NCBI RefSeq assembly: GCF_002000025.1
Contig: NZ_MUZV01000002.1
Location: 310,001 to 374,000 of the forward strand
DNA from: Cognaticolwellia aestuarii
GTDB lineage: Bacteria; Pseudomonadota; Gammaproteobacteria; Enterobacterales; Alteromonadaceae
Direction of reading: 5' to 3'
DNA: 64,000 bases
The notes beneath the pieces were generated by a model that worked only from the letters and a program-made list of their open reading frames with translations, was not told the origin of the DNA and did not search any database. How positions within the stretch are numbered: position 1 is the stretch's first letter; each line of letters begins with the position of its first letter. A program made the position numbers and the translations under genes. Below are positions 55,115 to 64,000 of this stretch, in pieces.

Positions 55115-56838
55115 TAGGCTTTAACTCCTTTTTTTATCCACATTTCATCAATAGCACCGGTACGAATTTGCATCGGGTAAACATGTTCATTCTCATCAAC
55201 CAGTACATCAACAAAAACCAGGCGGTTTTTAATGGCAAAAGCTTGTTGTATTTTTTCTTCTAACTCATCAAGAGCATTAATTTGAATGCCAACATGGCCA
55301 TAAGACTCAGCTAGTTTGACAAAGTCAGGCAAAGACTCCATATAAGAAGAAGAATGACGACCGCCATAAACCATATCTTGCCATTGGCGTACCATACCTA
55401 ATGAACGATTATTCAGTGAGATAATAACCACAGGTAAATTATACTGTAGGCAAGTTGATAGCTCTTGAATGTTCATCTGGATTGAACCGTCGCCTGTTAT
55501 ACAAATAACGTGACTATCTGGAAAGGCTAATTTAACCCCCATTGCCGCGGGTAAACCAAAGCCCATGGTGCCAAGCCCGCCTGAGTTAATCCATTGTCTT
55601 GGCTTAGCAAACGGGTAATACTGTGCTGCAAACATCTGATGTTGGCCAACATCAGAGCAAACATAAGCATCGCCCTGAGTTGCTTCATACATAGCCTCAA
55701 TAACGCGTTGAGGCTTTATTTTTCCGTCAGTTTGTTCATAGCTAACGCTTTTTACTGCGCGCCACTGCGCTATTTGTTGCCACCAAGCTTGATTTTCTTG
55801 CTCGTTAATACTGAACTGTTTTTCATCAAGTTCAGTAAGTAATTGCTCTAGTACTATATCAACTAAACCAACTACCGGAATATGTGCGTTAATTGTTTTT
55901 GATATTGATGTTGGGTCAATATCAACATGGACAATGTTGGCGTTTGGACAGAATTTTTTAACATTATTAGTCACTCGGTCATCAAACCTTGCACCTAAGG
56001 CAAGAATAACATCAGCATGAGCCATGGCTTTATTGGCTTCTAAACTACCATGCATTCCTAACATACCAATAAAGTTATCATGCAGGCCAGATACACCGCC
56101 TAAGCCCATTAACGTATTGGTTACAGGAGCATTAAGTTTTTCAACTAACTGTGTTAATAGTGCCGCGGCATTAGCGATAATGACGCCGCCACCTGAGTAA
56201 ATTACTAGGCGTTTAGCTTGGGTGATGGCCTGTACGGCTTTTTTGATTTGCCGATGATGGCCTTTAACTGTTGGGTTATATGAGCGGATATTGATTTCTG
56301 AATTTAGGGTAAACTCAGCAGTGAACTGTGGCATTAGTATATCTTTCGGTAACTCTATTACTACCGGGCCAGGTCTACCTGTGCTAGCAATATAAAACGC
56401 TTTAGCGATGGTGTTAGGAATGTCAGCGACTTTACGGCAGTTGAAACTGTGCTTAACTATTGGGCGAGAACAACCAACGATGTCAGTTTCTTGAAAGGCA
56501 TCATCGCCAATTAGCCCCGTAGGCACTTGACCTGAAAGTACCACCATAGGAATTGAATCCATATAGGCGGTCGCGATGCCCGTAATACAGTTTGTTGCAC
56601 CTGGACCTGACGTTGCTAAGACAACGCCGACTTCACCAGTAGCGCGTGCAAAGCCATCTGCCATATGTGTAGCAGCTTGCTCATGGCGCACCAAGATATG
56701 CTCAACATCATTTTGACGAAAAATTGCGTCGTAAATATCTAATACTGTGCCTCCTGGATAACCAAATAAATATTTAACTTTAAGTGCTGATAGGGTTTTT
56801 ACTACCAGTTCAGCACCTGAAAATAGCTCTTTTGTCAT
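55114..56838 (-). CDS. ilvI: IlvI, acetolactate synthase large subunit
   Basis: A 574-residue ThDP enzyme from ATG 56838; the longer frame to 56853 adds five residues. [40 protein letters not shown] with the catalytic Glu, and [29 protein letters not shown] (ThDP motif) are present. It condenses pyruvate with pyruvate or 2-oxobutyrate at the first common step of Ile/Val synthesis. It is preceded by an attenuator with a leader peptide rich in Leu, Val and Ile. Confidence 0.96.
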   Translation of the reverse strand: MTKELFSGAELVVKTLSALKVKYLFGYPGGTVLDIYDAIFRQNDVEHILVRHEQAATHMADGFARATGEVGVVLATSGPGATNCITGIATAYMDSIPMVVLSGQVPTGLIGDDAFQETDIVGCSRPIVKHSFNCRKVADIPNTIAKAFYIASTGRPGPVVIELPKDILMPQFTAEFTLNSEINIRSYNPTVKGHHRQIKKAVQAITQAKRLVIYSGGGVIIANAAALLTQLVEKLNAPVTNTLMGLGGVSGLHDNFIGMLGMHGSLEANKAMAHADVILALGARFDDRVTNNVKKFCPNANIVHVDIDPTSISKTINAHIPVVGLVDIVLEQLLTELDEKQFSINEQENQAWWQQIAQWRAVKSVSYEQTDGKIKPQRVIEAMYEATQGDAYVCSDVGQHQMFAAQYYPFAKPRQWINSGGLGTMGFGLPAAMGVKLAFPDSHVICITGDGSIQMNIQELSTCLQYNLPVVIISLNNRSLGMVRQWQDMVYGGRHSSSYMESLPDFVKLAESYGHVGIQINALDELEEKIQQAFAIKNRLVFVDVLVDENEHVYPMQIRTGAIDEMWIKKGVKA

Positions 56839-56880
56839 ATGTAATCCCTTCAATTATTAAATTTTTATAGATAAAGTGTA

Positions 56881-56914
56881 AAAAAAACCCTCGGTCTTTG
56901 CAGAGCGAGGGTTT
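56881..56914 (-). terminator. Attenuator terminator of ilvIH
   Basis: On the minus strand AAACCCTCG (complement of 56906-56914), a 12-base loop, CGAGGGTTT and T5. It lies between the leader peptide stop and the ilvI start. Confidence 0.92.
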
Positions 56915-56939
56915 GTTGTTTAAATTGGAATTTTATTTT

Positions 56940-57020
56940 TTACACACAACATCGTCCACGCATTGGTTGAGAGACCAAGACGACAGAGAGGAGAGCAGTA
57001 AGTGTGTTAATTAAGTTCAT
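56940..57020 (-). CDS. ilv leader peptide (attenuation)
   Basis: A 26-codon frame on the minus strand starts MNLINTLTALLSVVLVSQ and ends GRCCV. It contains five Leu, four Val and one Ile, with a cluster LLSVVLV, the regulated amino acids of the pathway. It is followed by the attenuator hairpin. When charged tRNAs are scarce the ribosome stalls in the cluster and the hairpin does not form. Too short for ordinary gene calling. Confidence 0.9.
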   Translation of the reverse strand: MNLINTLTALLSVVLVSQPMRGRCCV

Positions 57021-57283
57021 GTCAGAAAATAAATATAATAAAAAGTATGGCTATAGTTTTAAGGGGTTTGTTTACAAGTGTCAATGAAAAATTGTGTATT
57101 ATTTATAAGTTTTTATTTATAAGTTTTTATTTATTGTTATATCAAGGGGACAATTTTTAAGGTTAATTGTTAATATCTAAACCCTGTATTTAAGTCAGAG
57201 ATAACATTTTTCAACAGCATATTGCAGTATTTATGTTAGTCTGGTTTTATAGTTTTATACATCAAAGTTATTTGGAAGGATTT

Positions 57284-57844
57284 ATGTTAAAAAATAAATT
57301 AATTGTATTGTTTGCACTTGTGGCTGTTATGGCGGGTTGCGTATCAACACAGCAGGCCAGAGTTGACTTTGACCGCAATAGTGAAATAAGCACATCGCAT
57401 TATAAAACCTTTGCTTGGCTCAATGAAAATAAAGTGTTGGCAGAGCCTGTTGATGTTAATCCCGTGATGAAAGTGCGAATTGATAACGCTATAGAACAAG
57501 CTTTTATAGCGAAAGGCTATGAATTGGTGAGTGATGCCGAAAAAGCAGATTTCACTATTTCTTATACCATGGGGAGTCGTGATAAAGTTAAAGTTGATTC
57601 ATTACCATCAAGCTACCGTCGAGGTTTTTATTGGGGGCACGGTTATTACGCAGGCATGGTTATAAATAATGATAATCATGTTAAAAACTATACCGAAGGA
57701 AAGCTAGCAATCGATGTTTACGATGTGAAAAGTCATCAGCCAGTATGGCATGGTTGGGCAGTTAAACGCATTAAGTCGTCGGAACAAGATAACCCAAGCA
57801 AAGCTATTAAAATGGTGGTTGAACAAGTGGTAGCACAATTTTAG
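57284..57844 (+). CDS. DUF4136 lipoprotein
   Basis: A 186-residue lipoprotein from ATG 57284 (GGAAGG eight bases ahead). The lipobox is VMAGC at about residue 19. RVDFDRNSEISTSHYKTFAWLNE and the C-terminal GKLAIDVYDVKSHQPVWHGWAVKRI fit DUF4136, a beta-helical lipoprotein domain of unknown function. It is divergent from ilvIH. Confidence 0.88.
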   Translation: MLKNKLIVLFALVAVMAGCVSTQQARVDFDRNSEISTSHYKTFAWLNENKVLAEPVDVNPVMKVRIDNAIEQAFIAKGYELVSDAEKADFTISYTMGSRDKVKVDSLPSSYRRGFYWGHGYYAGMVINNDNHVKNYTEGKLAIDVYDVKSHQPVWHGWAVKRIKSSEQDNPSKAIKMVVEQVVAQF

Positions 57845-57885
57845 CAAGCGGATTATTTAGTAAGTAGCTTAGCTACACTGAAAGT

Positions 57886-57915
57886 AAAAAGCGCAGTTTA
57901 GCTGCGCTTTTTTTT
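57886..57915 (+). terminator. Terminator after the DUF4136 gene
   Basis: AAAAAGCGCAG, loop TTTAG, CTGCGC, then T8. Strong. Confidence 0.9.
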
Positions 57916-57952
57916 GCCTAAAGTGGCTAATAGTACCGTCATATTGTGCTAT

Positions 57953-58447
57953 TTATTTTGGTGGCGTAAAGGCAAATTCAATACGGTTACCGCTGGGTTC
58001 ACGAATAATCATATGAAGAGTTGGGCCTTTACCATTAGGCTCAGGGCCGAATTCAATTACAACATTAGGCATTGACTTGAATCGCTGATGTAATATCTCT
58101 AGCGTTTCTTCACTAGTAACTGTTAAAGCTAAGTGGTGTAACCCAACATTATTTTTTCTATCAAACTCAACAACTTTTTCCGGGTTTTTGCTCTGCCATA
58201 ACGTTACGAAGATTTTACCATCCGTAACAAATACTGAAGGGTAGTCAGGGTAACCACCCGCTTGCTTCCAACCTAAAGTGTTGATAAAAAAGTCGCTTGA
58301 GGCTGAGAGGTTTTTAACTGTTAGGCCTAGATGATTTAGTCCTGACGTCATTACTTTTTTGGGCGCTTGAGAGTCAGCTGCTATTGCAAAAGGAATGGTT
58401 ATACAGGGAAACAGTATTGCCGATATCAGCCATGATTTAATATTCAT
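57953..58447 (-). CDS. Exported VOC/glyoxalase-family protein
   Basis: A 164-residue protein. A signal peptide (about residues 1-23, AIA-AD) is unusual for this family. The VOC modules follow: LNHLGLTVKNLSASSDFFINTLGWKQ and VGLHHLALTVTSEETLEIL, with the closing IREPSGNRIEFAF (metal Glu). Two His (NHLG, HHLA) and Glu could bind a metal. Function in the periplasm is unknown. Confidence 0.85.
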   Translation of the reverse strand: MNIKSWLISAILFPCITIPFAIAADSQAPKKVMTSGLNHLGLTVKNLSASSDFFINTLGWKQAGGYPDYPSVFVTDGKIFVTLWQSKNPEKVVEFDRKNNVGLHHLALTVTSEETLEILHQRFKSMPNVVIEFGPEPNGKGPTLHMIIREPSGNRIEFAFTPPK

Positions 58448-58553
58448 TTGAACCTCGTTAAGTTTAACTTTTATTATCTATTCAAGTTGACCTGCTACCG
58501 AGCCATAATCGTTCAATTTACGATAATGAAGCCTAAAAATAGAAAATTAAAGA

Positions 58554-59291
58554 TTATTGCTGAGCTAGCCAAGCCTTAAATGCTGCTTGTAGCGCCGAAA
58601 CTAGCTCAGGTGATGAGTTTTTACTTAGCGCCATACAATGCTCGGTGCTCATGTTCTGATGCAGCTGAAAGCCAACGTCTAGATCATCTATACTATATTC
58701 GGTATTTTTTAAACGATAAGCCAGTGCTTCCTTTGATTGAATTACTGCATCTATTTTGCCGTTTAAAAGGTTTTTAATGTTGCTTTCTTCATTGGCAGAG
58801 ATAGTTAAATTACGACCAACAGCAAAGCCATTATTGACCATATAGTTATGGCTGTTATCGTTGCGTAATACCCCAATAATGGCTTTTTTTAGTGAGGTTA
58901 ATGTTGTGATGTCAGTGGTATTGCTTTTTAGTTTATAGAGGTTTACTGGCGTTTTTGGGTGGATAGGGCAAAACCATGTAAAGTGTGGAGCACGTTTTTT
59001 GGTTTTATAGATCGAGTAAATAAGCACATTAGGTTTAGTTGTTGCCAAGTGATAACTACGCGCCCAAGGATAAGTACTAATGGTATAATCGATCTCTGTC
59101 GGGGCTAAAATAGCATTGATTTTTTCCGTAACAATACCTGAAACATCTTCGGCATTCTCAGGGTTTTGAATGATAAAAGGCGGCCAATGTTCACTGACTA
59201 TTTCTAAATTTAAGTCTGTAGCTTTTACTTCAAATATAAGACCAATAAAAACTAAGCTGAAAATATATTTAAACAAGAACTTCCTCACCAA
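58554..59291 (-). CDS. Periplasmic solute-binding protein, SBP-bac-3 like
   Basis: A 245-residue exported protein with a signal peptide to about residue 24. NLEIVSEHWPPFIIQNPENAEDVSGIVTEKINAIL and YTISTYPWARSYHLATTKPNVLIYSIYKTKKRAP are typical of the amino-acid-binding-like SBPs common in Alteromonadales that have no ABC partner. KAIIGVLRNDNSHNYM and NLLNGKIDAVIQSKEAL follow. No permease is adjacent. Ligand unknown; it may feed a sensor. Confidence 0.85.
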   Translation of the reverse strand: MVRKFLFKYIFSLVFIGLIFEVKATDLNLEIVSEHWPPFIIQNPENAEDVSGIVTEKINAILAPTEIDYTISTYPWARSYHLATTKPNVLIYSIYKTKKRAPHFTWFCPIHPKTPVNLYKLKSNTTDITTLTSLKKAIIGVLRNDNSHNYMVNNGFAVGRNLTISANEESNIKNLLNGKIDAVIQSKEALAYRLKNTEYSIDDLDVGFQLHQNMSTEHCMALSKNSSPELVSALQAAFKAWLAQQ

Positions 59292-59582
59292 GGCTTTTTA
59301 AATTAATTGTTAAGTAACGTTACTTGCCGCTGCTTAATTTACTATTGTCGACCAAATTATAGATTAAATTCATCTGATAGTTGATATTAGGAGTAAAAAC
59401 CCCCCATTTTTTTGCTATAACTTATGCATCAGTAACCTGGGGTTTATGTATTATTTCAACAGACAGATTACCCCTTAATCTAAGCCTAAAGTTGACTTAA
59501 ATTGACTTAAGTTGAATTCAAATAAAGTATAGTAAAAATTTTAGTACAGTGATTAAAAGTCGATATCAGTGATAGCTTGTTG

Positions 59583-60530
59583 TTAGCGCTTGGTGCTCAG
59601 CATATTCGTTATAACTTCAGCTGTTTCTGTTGGCTCTTCCATTGGAAAACAATGGTATTGACCAAAGGTTTGCCATTGAATGTGTTTATTAACTTTGGCG
59701 GCTCTTTTTACCGCTTTAGGAATAAAGAAATAGCTTTTATTCGCGACCAGTATTTGCACAGGAATAGCAATATTACGTACTGCTTGCCATAAACCTTTTG
59801 GATAAGAGCCAAAAATTGATGCCTCCCAACTAGGCGCGCAACTTAATGTTAGATCATCTGCTTGATTGTTAAGTTTAACGGTTGAGTAGCGACAGTAATC
59901 CTCAATAACTTGTGGGTGCCAAGTTTTATAAAAGGGTTTACTGGCAATGTTTAATTTCATTGCTTCAAAGTTAGGCCATACCGCAGTGCGATTGGCGACC
60001 GATTTTACCATAGCTCTTTGACGCCAAACTCCAGTTACCCGCATTAGCTGCTGCGCTATGATCATCTCTGACTGAAATAAAACAGGGTCGAGTAAAATAA
60101 TTTCACTGAATAAGTCTGGGTATTTATTTGCAGCAAGTAAAGTGAGTACACCGCCCATTGAATGACCAATACCAATAAGTGGACCATCCTCTTTTACATT
60201 AGCTTGTTGGTAAATAGCGTCGGCGACAGTATTTGCCATTTTCTGCCAATTTGGCATTTGTGTTGTCGGTTGGGTAGAGCCACCATGACCTGGTACGTCA
60301 GTTAACCAAATAGACCAGTCGCTAGGGAATTGTGAAGCCATCGCTGCTAAAGTCATGGCAGAAAACCCCGTGCCATGTAATAAATGAATGCGTTTGGCAT
60401 TTTTAGCACCTGCGCGATAATAGCCATTCACCAACATTTGACTGTTAGATTTTTGCTGCCATTGTTGTGCGCCTTCTAAGGTAAAAGCACGAGCAGAGTC
60501 GTTATTTAATGGGGTTGAGCATTCAGACAT
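59583..60530 (-). CDS. Alpha/beta hydrolase
   Basis: A 315-residue hydrolase. IHLLHGTGFSAMT is the oxyanion strand (H52-G53), LTDVPGHGGS follows, and GIGHSMGGVLTLLA holds the nucleophile Ser124. The acid is likely Asp in the VQILVANKSYF region or near it, and the His is in WQTFGQYHCFPMEEP. No signal peptide, so cytoplasmic. Substrate unknown; esterase or lipase-type of low specificity. Confidence 0.88.
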   Translation of the reverse strand: MSECSTPLNNDSARAFTLEGAQQWQQKSNSQMLVNGYYRAGAKNAKRIHLLHGTGFSAMTLAAMASQFPSDWSIWLTDVPGHGGSTQPTTQMPNWQKMANTVADAIYQQANVKEDGPLIGIGHSMGGVLTLLAANKYPDLFSEIILLDPVLFQSEMIIAQQLMRVTGVWRQRAMVKSVANRTAVWPNFEAMKLNIASKPFYKTWHPQVIEDYCRYSTVKLNNQADDLTLSCAPSWEASIFGSYPKGLWQAVRNIAIPVQILVANKSYFFIPKAVKRAAKVNKHIQWQTFGQYHCFPMEEPTETAEVITNMLSTKR

Positions 60531-60826
60531 GAAAGGATATTTAAACCGACAAAAGATATTTTATAGTGGATAAGATAACAACATAATTATCTGATGTGAA
60601 TGTGTTTATTGAGTTTTATAGTTGGTGTAGGGAGGTCAACCAGCACAAAGTAGTTCTTAAATCATCAAGAAGCGTTATGTTTTACTGATAGTGCTTATTA
60701 ACTATTATTCGCTTGTTTGTGGTGATTTTACTCAATCTAGTATCAGGCTGGGTAAGCTTATTCTGGTATATATGTTATTTTCAAGACAGAATTACTATTC
60801 TTTAGGTGCGTTGATGTTAATTCTAT
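60531..60826. other. Gap before glnS
   Basis: I see no gene or RNA; the stretch is AT-rich and holds the promoter sides of the hydrolase and glnS. Confidence 0.4.
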
Positions 60827-60835
60827 TGATATAAT
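60827..60835 (+). promoter_or_regulatory. Extended -10 promoter of glnS
   Basis: TGATATAAT, an extended -10 (TGnTATAAT), 47 bp before the glnS ATG. No good -35 is needed or seen. Confidence 0.5.
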
Positions 60836-60882
60836 ATGGTTAATTTCATTATTTACATTTTAATATTTTAGGGGTTCTGTGG

Positions 60883-62565
60883 ATGTCGGAAGTAGAAAAC
60901 CGTCCAACCAATTTTATTCGCCAAATTATCGATGCGGATCTTGCCAGTGGCAAACATAATAAAGTACAAACACGCTTTCCACCTGAGCCAAATGGTTATT
61001 TGCATATTGGCCATGCGAAATCTATCTGTTTAAACTTTGGTATTGCGCAAGATTACAATGGTTTATGTAATTTGCGCTTTGATGATACTAACCCTGAAAA
61101 AGAAGATATTGATTACGTAAACTCGATCCAAGCTGATGTTAAGTGGTTAGGCTTTCAGTGGGCCGGTGATATTCATTATTCGTCTGATTATTTTGACCGT
61201 TTATACGGTTATGCAGTTGAATTGATTGAAAAAGGCTTAGCTTATGTTTGCTTTTTAAATGCTGAAGAAACACGTGAATATCGTGGTACGTTAAAGCAAC
61301 CAGGTAAAAATAGCCCTTATCGTGATACCTCGATTGAAGAAAACTTGGCGCTATTTGAAAAAATGAAAGCCGGTGACTTTAAAGAAGGTGAGTGTGCGTT
61401 ACGCGCTAAAATTGATATGGCATCAAGTTTTATGTGTATGCGTGATCCGGTAATCTATCGGGTTAAATTTGCCCATCATCACCAAACCGGTGATAAATGG
61501 TGCATTTATCCAATGTATGATTTTACTCACTGTATTTCTGATGCTATTGAAGGTATTACGCACTCAATTTGTACCTTAGAGTTCCAAGATAATCGTCGCT
61601 TATATGACTGGGTTATCGAGAATATCTCTATTGAAACAACGCCACGTCAATACGAGTTCTCACGTTTAAACCTTGAATATACTGTGATGAGTAAACGTAA
61701 GCTCAATAGCCTTGTTGAAGAGAAGTTGGTGCATGGTTGGGATGACCCACGTATGCCAACGATTGCTGGCTTTCGTCGCCGAGGCTTTACCCCAAGTTCA
61801 TTACGTGAATTTGCTAAGCGTATTGGGGTAACAAAAATGGATAATACCGTGGAAATGAGCGTATTAGATGCTTGTATTCGCGAAGATTTAAATGACAATG
61901 CACCACGCGCAATGGCAGTACTTGATCCTATTAAGTTGGTGATTGAGAATTACCCTGAAGAGCAAGTAGAAAACCTAACCGTGAAAAATCATCCAAGCGA
62001 TGAAAGTCAAGGAGCGCGCAGTGTTCCGTTCGCTAAAGAACTTTATATCGAAGCAGAAGATTTTCGTGAAGAAGCGAACAAGAAATATAAACGCTTAGTG
62101 TTAGACAAAGCCGTTCGTTTACGTGGGGCTTATGTTGTTACAGCAACTCGTTGTGATAAAGATGAAGATGGCAAGGTAATAACAGTTTACTGCCAATATG
62201 ATCCTGAAACTTTAGGCAAAAACCCAACCGACGGGACTAAACCTAAAGGTGTTATTCATTGGGTTGCCGCTGAACAAAGTCTTGATGCAGAAATACACTT
62301 ATACGAACGTCTTTTTACTGTGCCAAACCCTGGTGCAGCAGAAGACTTCCATAGTGTGATTAACCCGGACTCTTTGGTTATTATTAATAAAGCTAAAGTA
62401 GAGCCTTATTTAGCAACAGCAAAACCTGAGCAAGCCTTTCAGTTTGAGCGTCAAGGTTATTTCTGTTTAGATAATAAAATATCAGCACAAGATAGCGCTG
62501 CCGGTAAGTTAGTCTTTAATCGTACCGTTGGTTTACGTGATACTTGGGCTAAAATCGGCAACTAA
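60883..62565 (+). CDS. glnS: Glutaminyl-tRNA synthetase
   Basis: A 560-residue class I synthetase, near the E. coli length. [19 protein letters not shown] has the HIGH motif at residues 41-44, FDDTNPEKE binds the amino acid/ATP site, and TVMSKRKL is the KMSKS counterpart at about residue 270. The anticodon-binding beta barrels fill the C-terminus. It charges tRNA-Gln. It stands alone with a strong terminator after it. Confidence 0.97.
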   Translation: MSEVENRPTNFIRQIIDADLASGKHNKVQTRFPPEPNGYLHIGHAKSICLNFGIAQDYNGLCNLRFDDTNPEKEDIDYVNSIQADVKWLGFQWAGDIHYSSDYFDRLYGYAVELIEKGLAYVCFLNAEETREYRGTLKQPGKNSPYRDTSIEENLALFEKMKAGDFKEGECALRAKIDMASSFMCMRDPVIYRVKFAHHHQTGDKWCIYPMYDFTHCISDAIEGITHSICTLEFQDNRRLYDWVIENISIETTPRQYEFSRLNLEYTVMSKRKLNSLVEEKLVHGWDDPRMPTIAGFRRRGFTPSSLREFAKRIGVTKMDNTVEMSVLDACIREDLNDNAPRAMAVLDPIKLVIENYPEEQVENLTVKNHPSDESQGARSVPFAKELYIEAEDFREEANKKYKRLVLDKAVRLRGAYVVTATRCDKDEDGKVITVYCQYDPETLGKNPTDGTKPKGVIHWVAAEQSLDAEIHLYERLFTVPNPGAAEDFHSVINPDSLVIINKAKVEPYLATAKPEQAFQFERQGYFCLDNKISAQDSAAGKLVFNRTVGLRDTWAKIGN

Positions 62566-62601
62566 TGTTATTTAATTAGCCGGTCTGAGTAAATGTCCAT
62601 A

Positions 62602-62636
62602 AAAGCCCATAAGTGCAAACTTATGGGCTTTATTAT
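62602..62636. terminator. Terminator between glnS and trpA
   Basis: A 13-bp perfect stem AAAGCCCATAAGT/ACTTATGGGCTTT with a 4-base loop and ATTATTT after it, between convergent genes. Confidence 0.9.
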
Positions 62637-62690
62637 TTCTGTTTGTTTAAAAAGGCTTTATGCTTCTGACAGCTTAAAGCCATAACTTAC

Positions 62691-63518
62691 CTACAATTTA
62701 GTCGCCAACTTCATTGCCTGCACGAACTCAGCTAATGCATTTAACATCGCATGATGATCATTGAGATTATTTTCAATGATTTTTACCACCGCTGAGCCGC
62801 TAATTGCACCTTTGGCGCCAGTTGCTAATGCTGCTTTAACTTGCTCTGGTTTTGAAATACCAAAGCCAATGACTGACGGAGCTGCTTGATGTTTATTTAA
62901 GATATCAATCAGTTTATGTCCAGTCATTTCCGCTTCTGTTTCGGTCCCTGTTACGCCTACACGACTAAGTACATAAGTATAACCTGCGCCATACTCGGCT
63001 ACTTTTGCTAAGGTATCGTCACAGGCATTAGGTGGGGCAATAAAAATTGGCGCAACACCATGTGCAGCAGCGGCTTGTCTAAATGGGCCACTTTCCCGTA
63101 TTGGTAGGTCGGCGATAAGCACCGAATCAACACCTGCAGCGGCAACATCGCGATAAAAATTATCGATGCCACGAGCAAAAACTAAGTTTCCATATAATAG
63201 TAAACCAATCGGTATTTCAGGTGCGTAGGCACGTATTCGCGCTAGAATTTCTAAACAAGTATCGGTATTGATATTGGCTTTTAAAGCCCGTAACGCTGCC
63301 ATTTGTATTGTTAAGCCATCTGCACTGGGATCAGAAAACGGTATACCAAGCTCTAACGCGTCAGCGCCGGCATCAATTAAGGTTTTAATGATAGCAAATG
63401 ATTGCTCCGCATCAGGATCTCCAATAGTAACAAATGGAATAAAAGCGCCTTCATTTTTTTCTGCTAATGCTGCGAAAGCTTGGTTATAACGCTGACCGAG
63501 GGTCGATACTGAACTCAT
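62691..63518 (-). CDS. trpA: Tryptophan synthase alpha chain
   Basis: A 275-residue TIM barrel. [15 protein letters not shown] has the catalytic Glu, and [13 protein letters not shown] the catalytic Asp; VGVTGTE and the phosphate loop [19 protein letters not shown] follow. It cleaves indole-glycerol phosphate and passes indole to TrpB. The ATG overlaps the trpB stop by one base (TAATG). Convergent with glnS and the last gene of the trp operon. Confidence 0.97.
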   Translation of the reverse strand: MSSVSTLGQRYNQAFAALAEKNEGAFIPFVTIGDPDAEQSFAIIKTLIDAGADALELGIPFSDPSADGLTIQMAALRALKANINTDTCLEILARIRAYAPEIPIGLLLYGNLVFARGIDNFYRDVAAAGVDSVLIADLPIRESGPFRQAAAAHGVAPIFIAPPNACDDTLAKVAEYGAGYTYVLSRVGVTGTETEAEMTGHKLIDILNKHQAAPSVIGFGISKPEQVKAALATGAKGAISGSAVVKIIENNLNDHHAMLNALAEFVQAMKLATKL

Positions 63519-64000
63519 TATGCTTCTCCTCTATGTTTTACATCACTTTTTTCAGCAGTCTCTGGCGATATAATAGCATTGACATGGGCTAAATCTTTAT
63601 CGCCTCGCCCCGATAAATTCACTAAAAAGATAGTTTCTTCGGTAACCTTATCGGCCATTTTTAACGCATGTGCTAAGGCATGAGAAGATTCTAATGCCGG
63701 AATTATGCCTTCGTTGCGAGCTAATAATTGAAAGGCAGCTAAAGCTTCATCGTCATTGATTGGCACATATTGTGCCCGACCAGAATCTTTTAATTGTGCG
63801 TGTTGCGGGCCAACAGCAGGGTAGTCAAGCCCAGCTGATACCGAATAAGACTCTTCAATTTGCCCAGCTTTATCTTGCATAATATAAGTATAATTACCAT
63901 GCAACATACCTTTTGTGCCGGCGACTAAGGTCGCACCGTGGTGATCAGTATTAATGCCTTTACCACCAGCTTCAACGCCAATAAGTTTGACACCTTCATC
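63518..64000 (-). CDS. trpB: Tryptophan synthase beta chain, C-terminal part
   Basis: 161 codons of the C-terminal part; the gene runs on past the window. It opens with [14 protein letters not shown] and TDHHGATL, and continues [29 protein letters not shown] and [15 protein letters not shown], all in the PLP-binding beta subunit; NLSGRGDKD close to the end is the phosphate loop. An apparent ATG at 63907 is internal. TrpB joins indole and serine. It is upstream of and coupled to trpA. Confidence 0.97.
   Translation of the reverse strand, partial: DEGVKLIGVEAGGKGINTDHHGATLVAGTKGMLHGNYTYIMQDKAGQIEESYSVSAGLDYPAVGPQHAQLKDSGRAQYVPINDDEALAAFQLLARNEGIIPALESSHALAHALKMADKVTEETIFLVNLSGRGDKDLAHVNAIISPETAEKSDVKHRGEA

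Overview
The window is chromosomal DNA of a low-GC marine gammaproteobacterium. The gene set (hrpA, rlmKL, rlmI, uup, glnS, ilvIH, trpBA, moaCDE, creA), the DUF3087/DUF5062/DUF2986 small proteins and the many TonB receptors, chemoreceptors and acidic lipoproteins fit Alteromonadales, most like Colwellia/Thalassotalea. This placement is inference from protein style; no search was run. Both ends are cut inside genes: the C-terminal part of recD at the left, the C-terminal part of trpB at the right.

Layout: 1-3.4 kb holds the recD end and small conserved proteins, one of them a short DUF2986 gene at 2634-2813. 3.5-3.8 kb is a 246-bp element bounded by inverted repeats. 3.9-10.8 kb holds a reverse zinc-carboxypeptidase/desuccinylase-like exoprotein, then a tight forward operon of ABC ATPase, two ABC-2/DUF3526 type permeases and a siderophore-type TonB receptor. 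11-18.4 kb is a mix of small membrane, lipoprotein, GNAT, crotonase, isoaspartyl peptidase, CreA and CBS genes. 18.7-26.7 kb holds hrpA, PilZ, rlmI, acylphosphatase, a quinone oxidoreductase and a GNAT. 26.9-29.8 kb is a two-gene chemosensory operon (methyl-accepting protein plus an SBP-Cache protein). 30.2-31.4 kb is moaCDE.

31.8-39 kb is a decaying, transposon-rich island. It has an IS3 C-terminal remnant, an ArsR gene with an in-frame stop, an intact ArsR, a permease broken by two frameshifts, a large lipoprotein, a REP-associated tyrosine transposase (RAYT) next to a cut IS110 start, and a near-complete IS3-family element whose orfB C-terminus is damaged.

39-47.2 kb is a complete sucrose utilisation locus: LacI regulator, sucrose phosphorylase, GPH-type sugar symporter, TonB receptor and fructokinase. 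A perfect 14-bp palindrome, CTTAATCGATTAAG, stands before both the phosphorylase and the TonB receptor and is the likely LacI operator. The inferred path is: outer-membrane uptake by the TonB receptor, inner-membrane symport, phosphorolysis to glucose-1-phosphate and fructose, then phosphorylation of fructose.

47.2-48.1 kb is a tandem array of six 134/135-bp units. Three carry intact initiator tRNA-fMet genes on the minus strand and three have a ruined tRNA body but the same flanks. A promoter with a GC-rich discriminator reads into the array. 48.3-64 kb is mostly housekeeping: rlmKL, glutaredoxin-like, uup, a DUF3466 protein with a GlyGly-CTERM-like tail, ilvIH with a visible attenuator and leader peptide, a DUF4136 lipoprotein, VOC, SBP and hydrolase genes, glnS, and trpBA.
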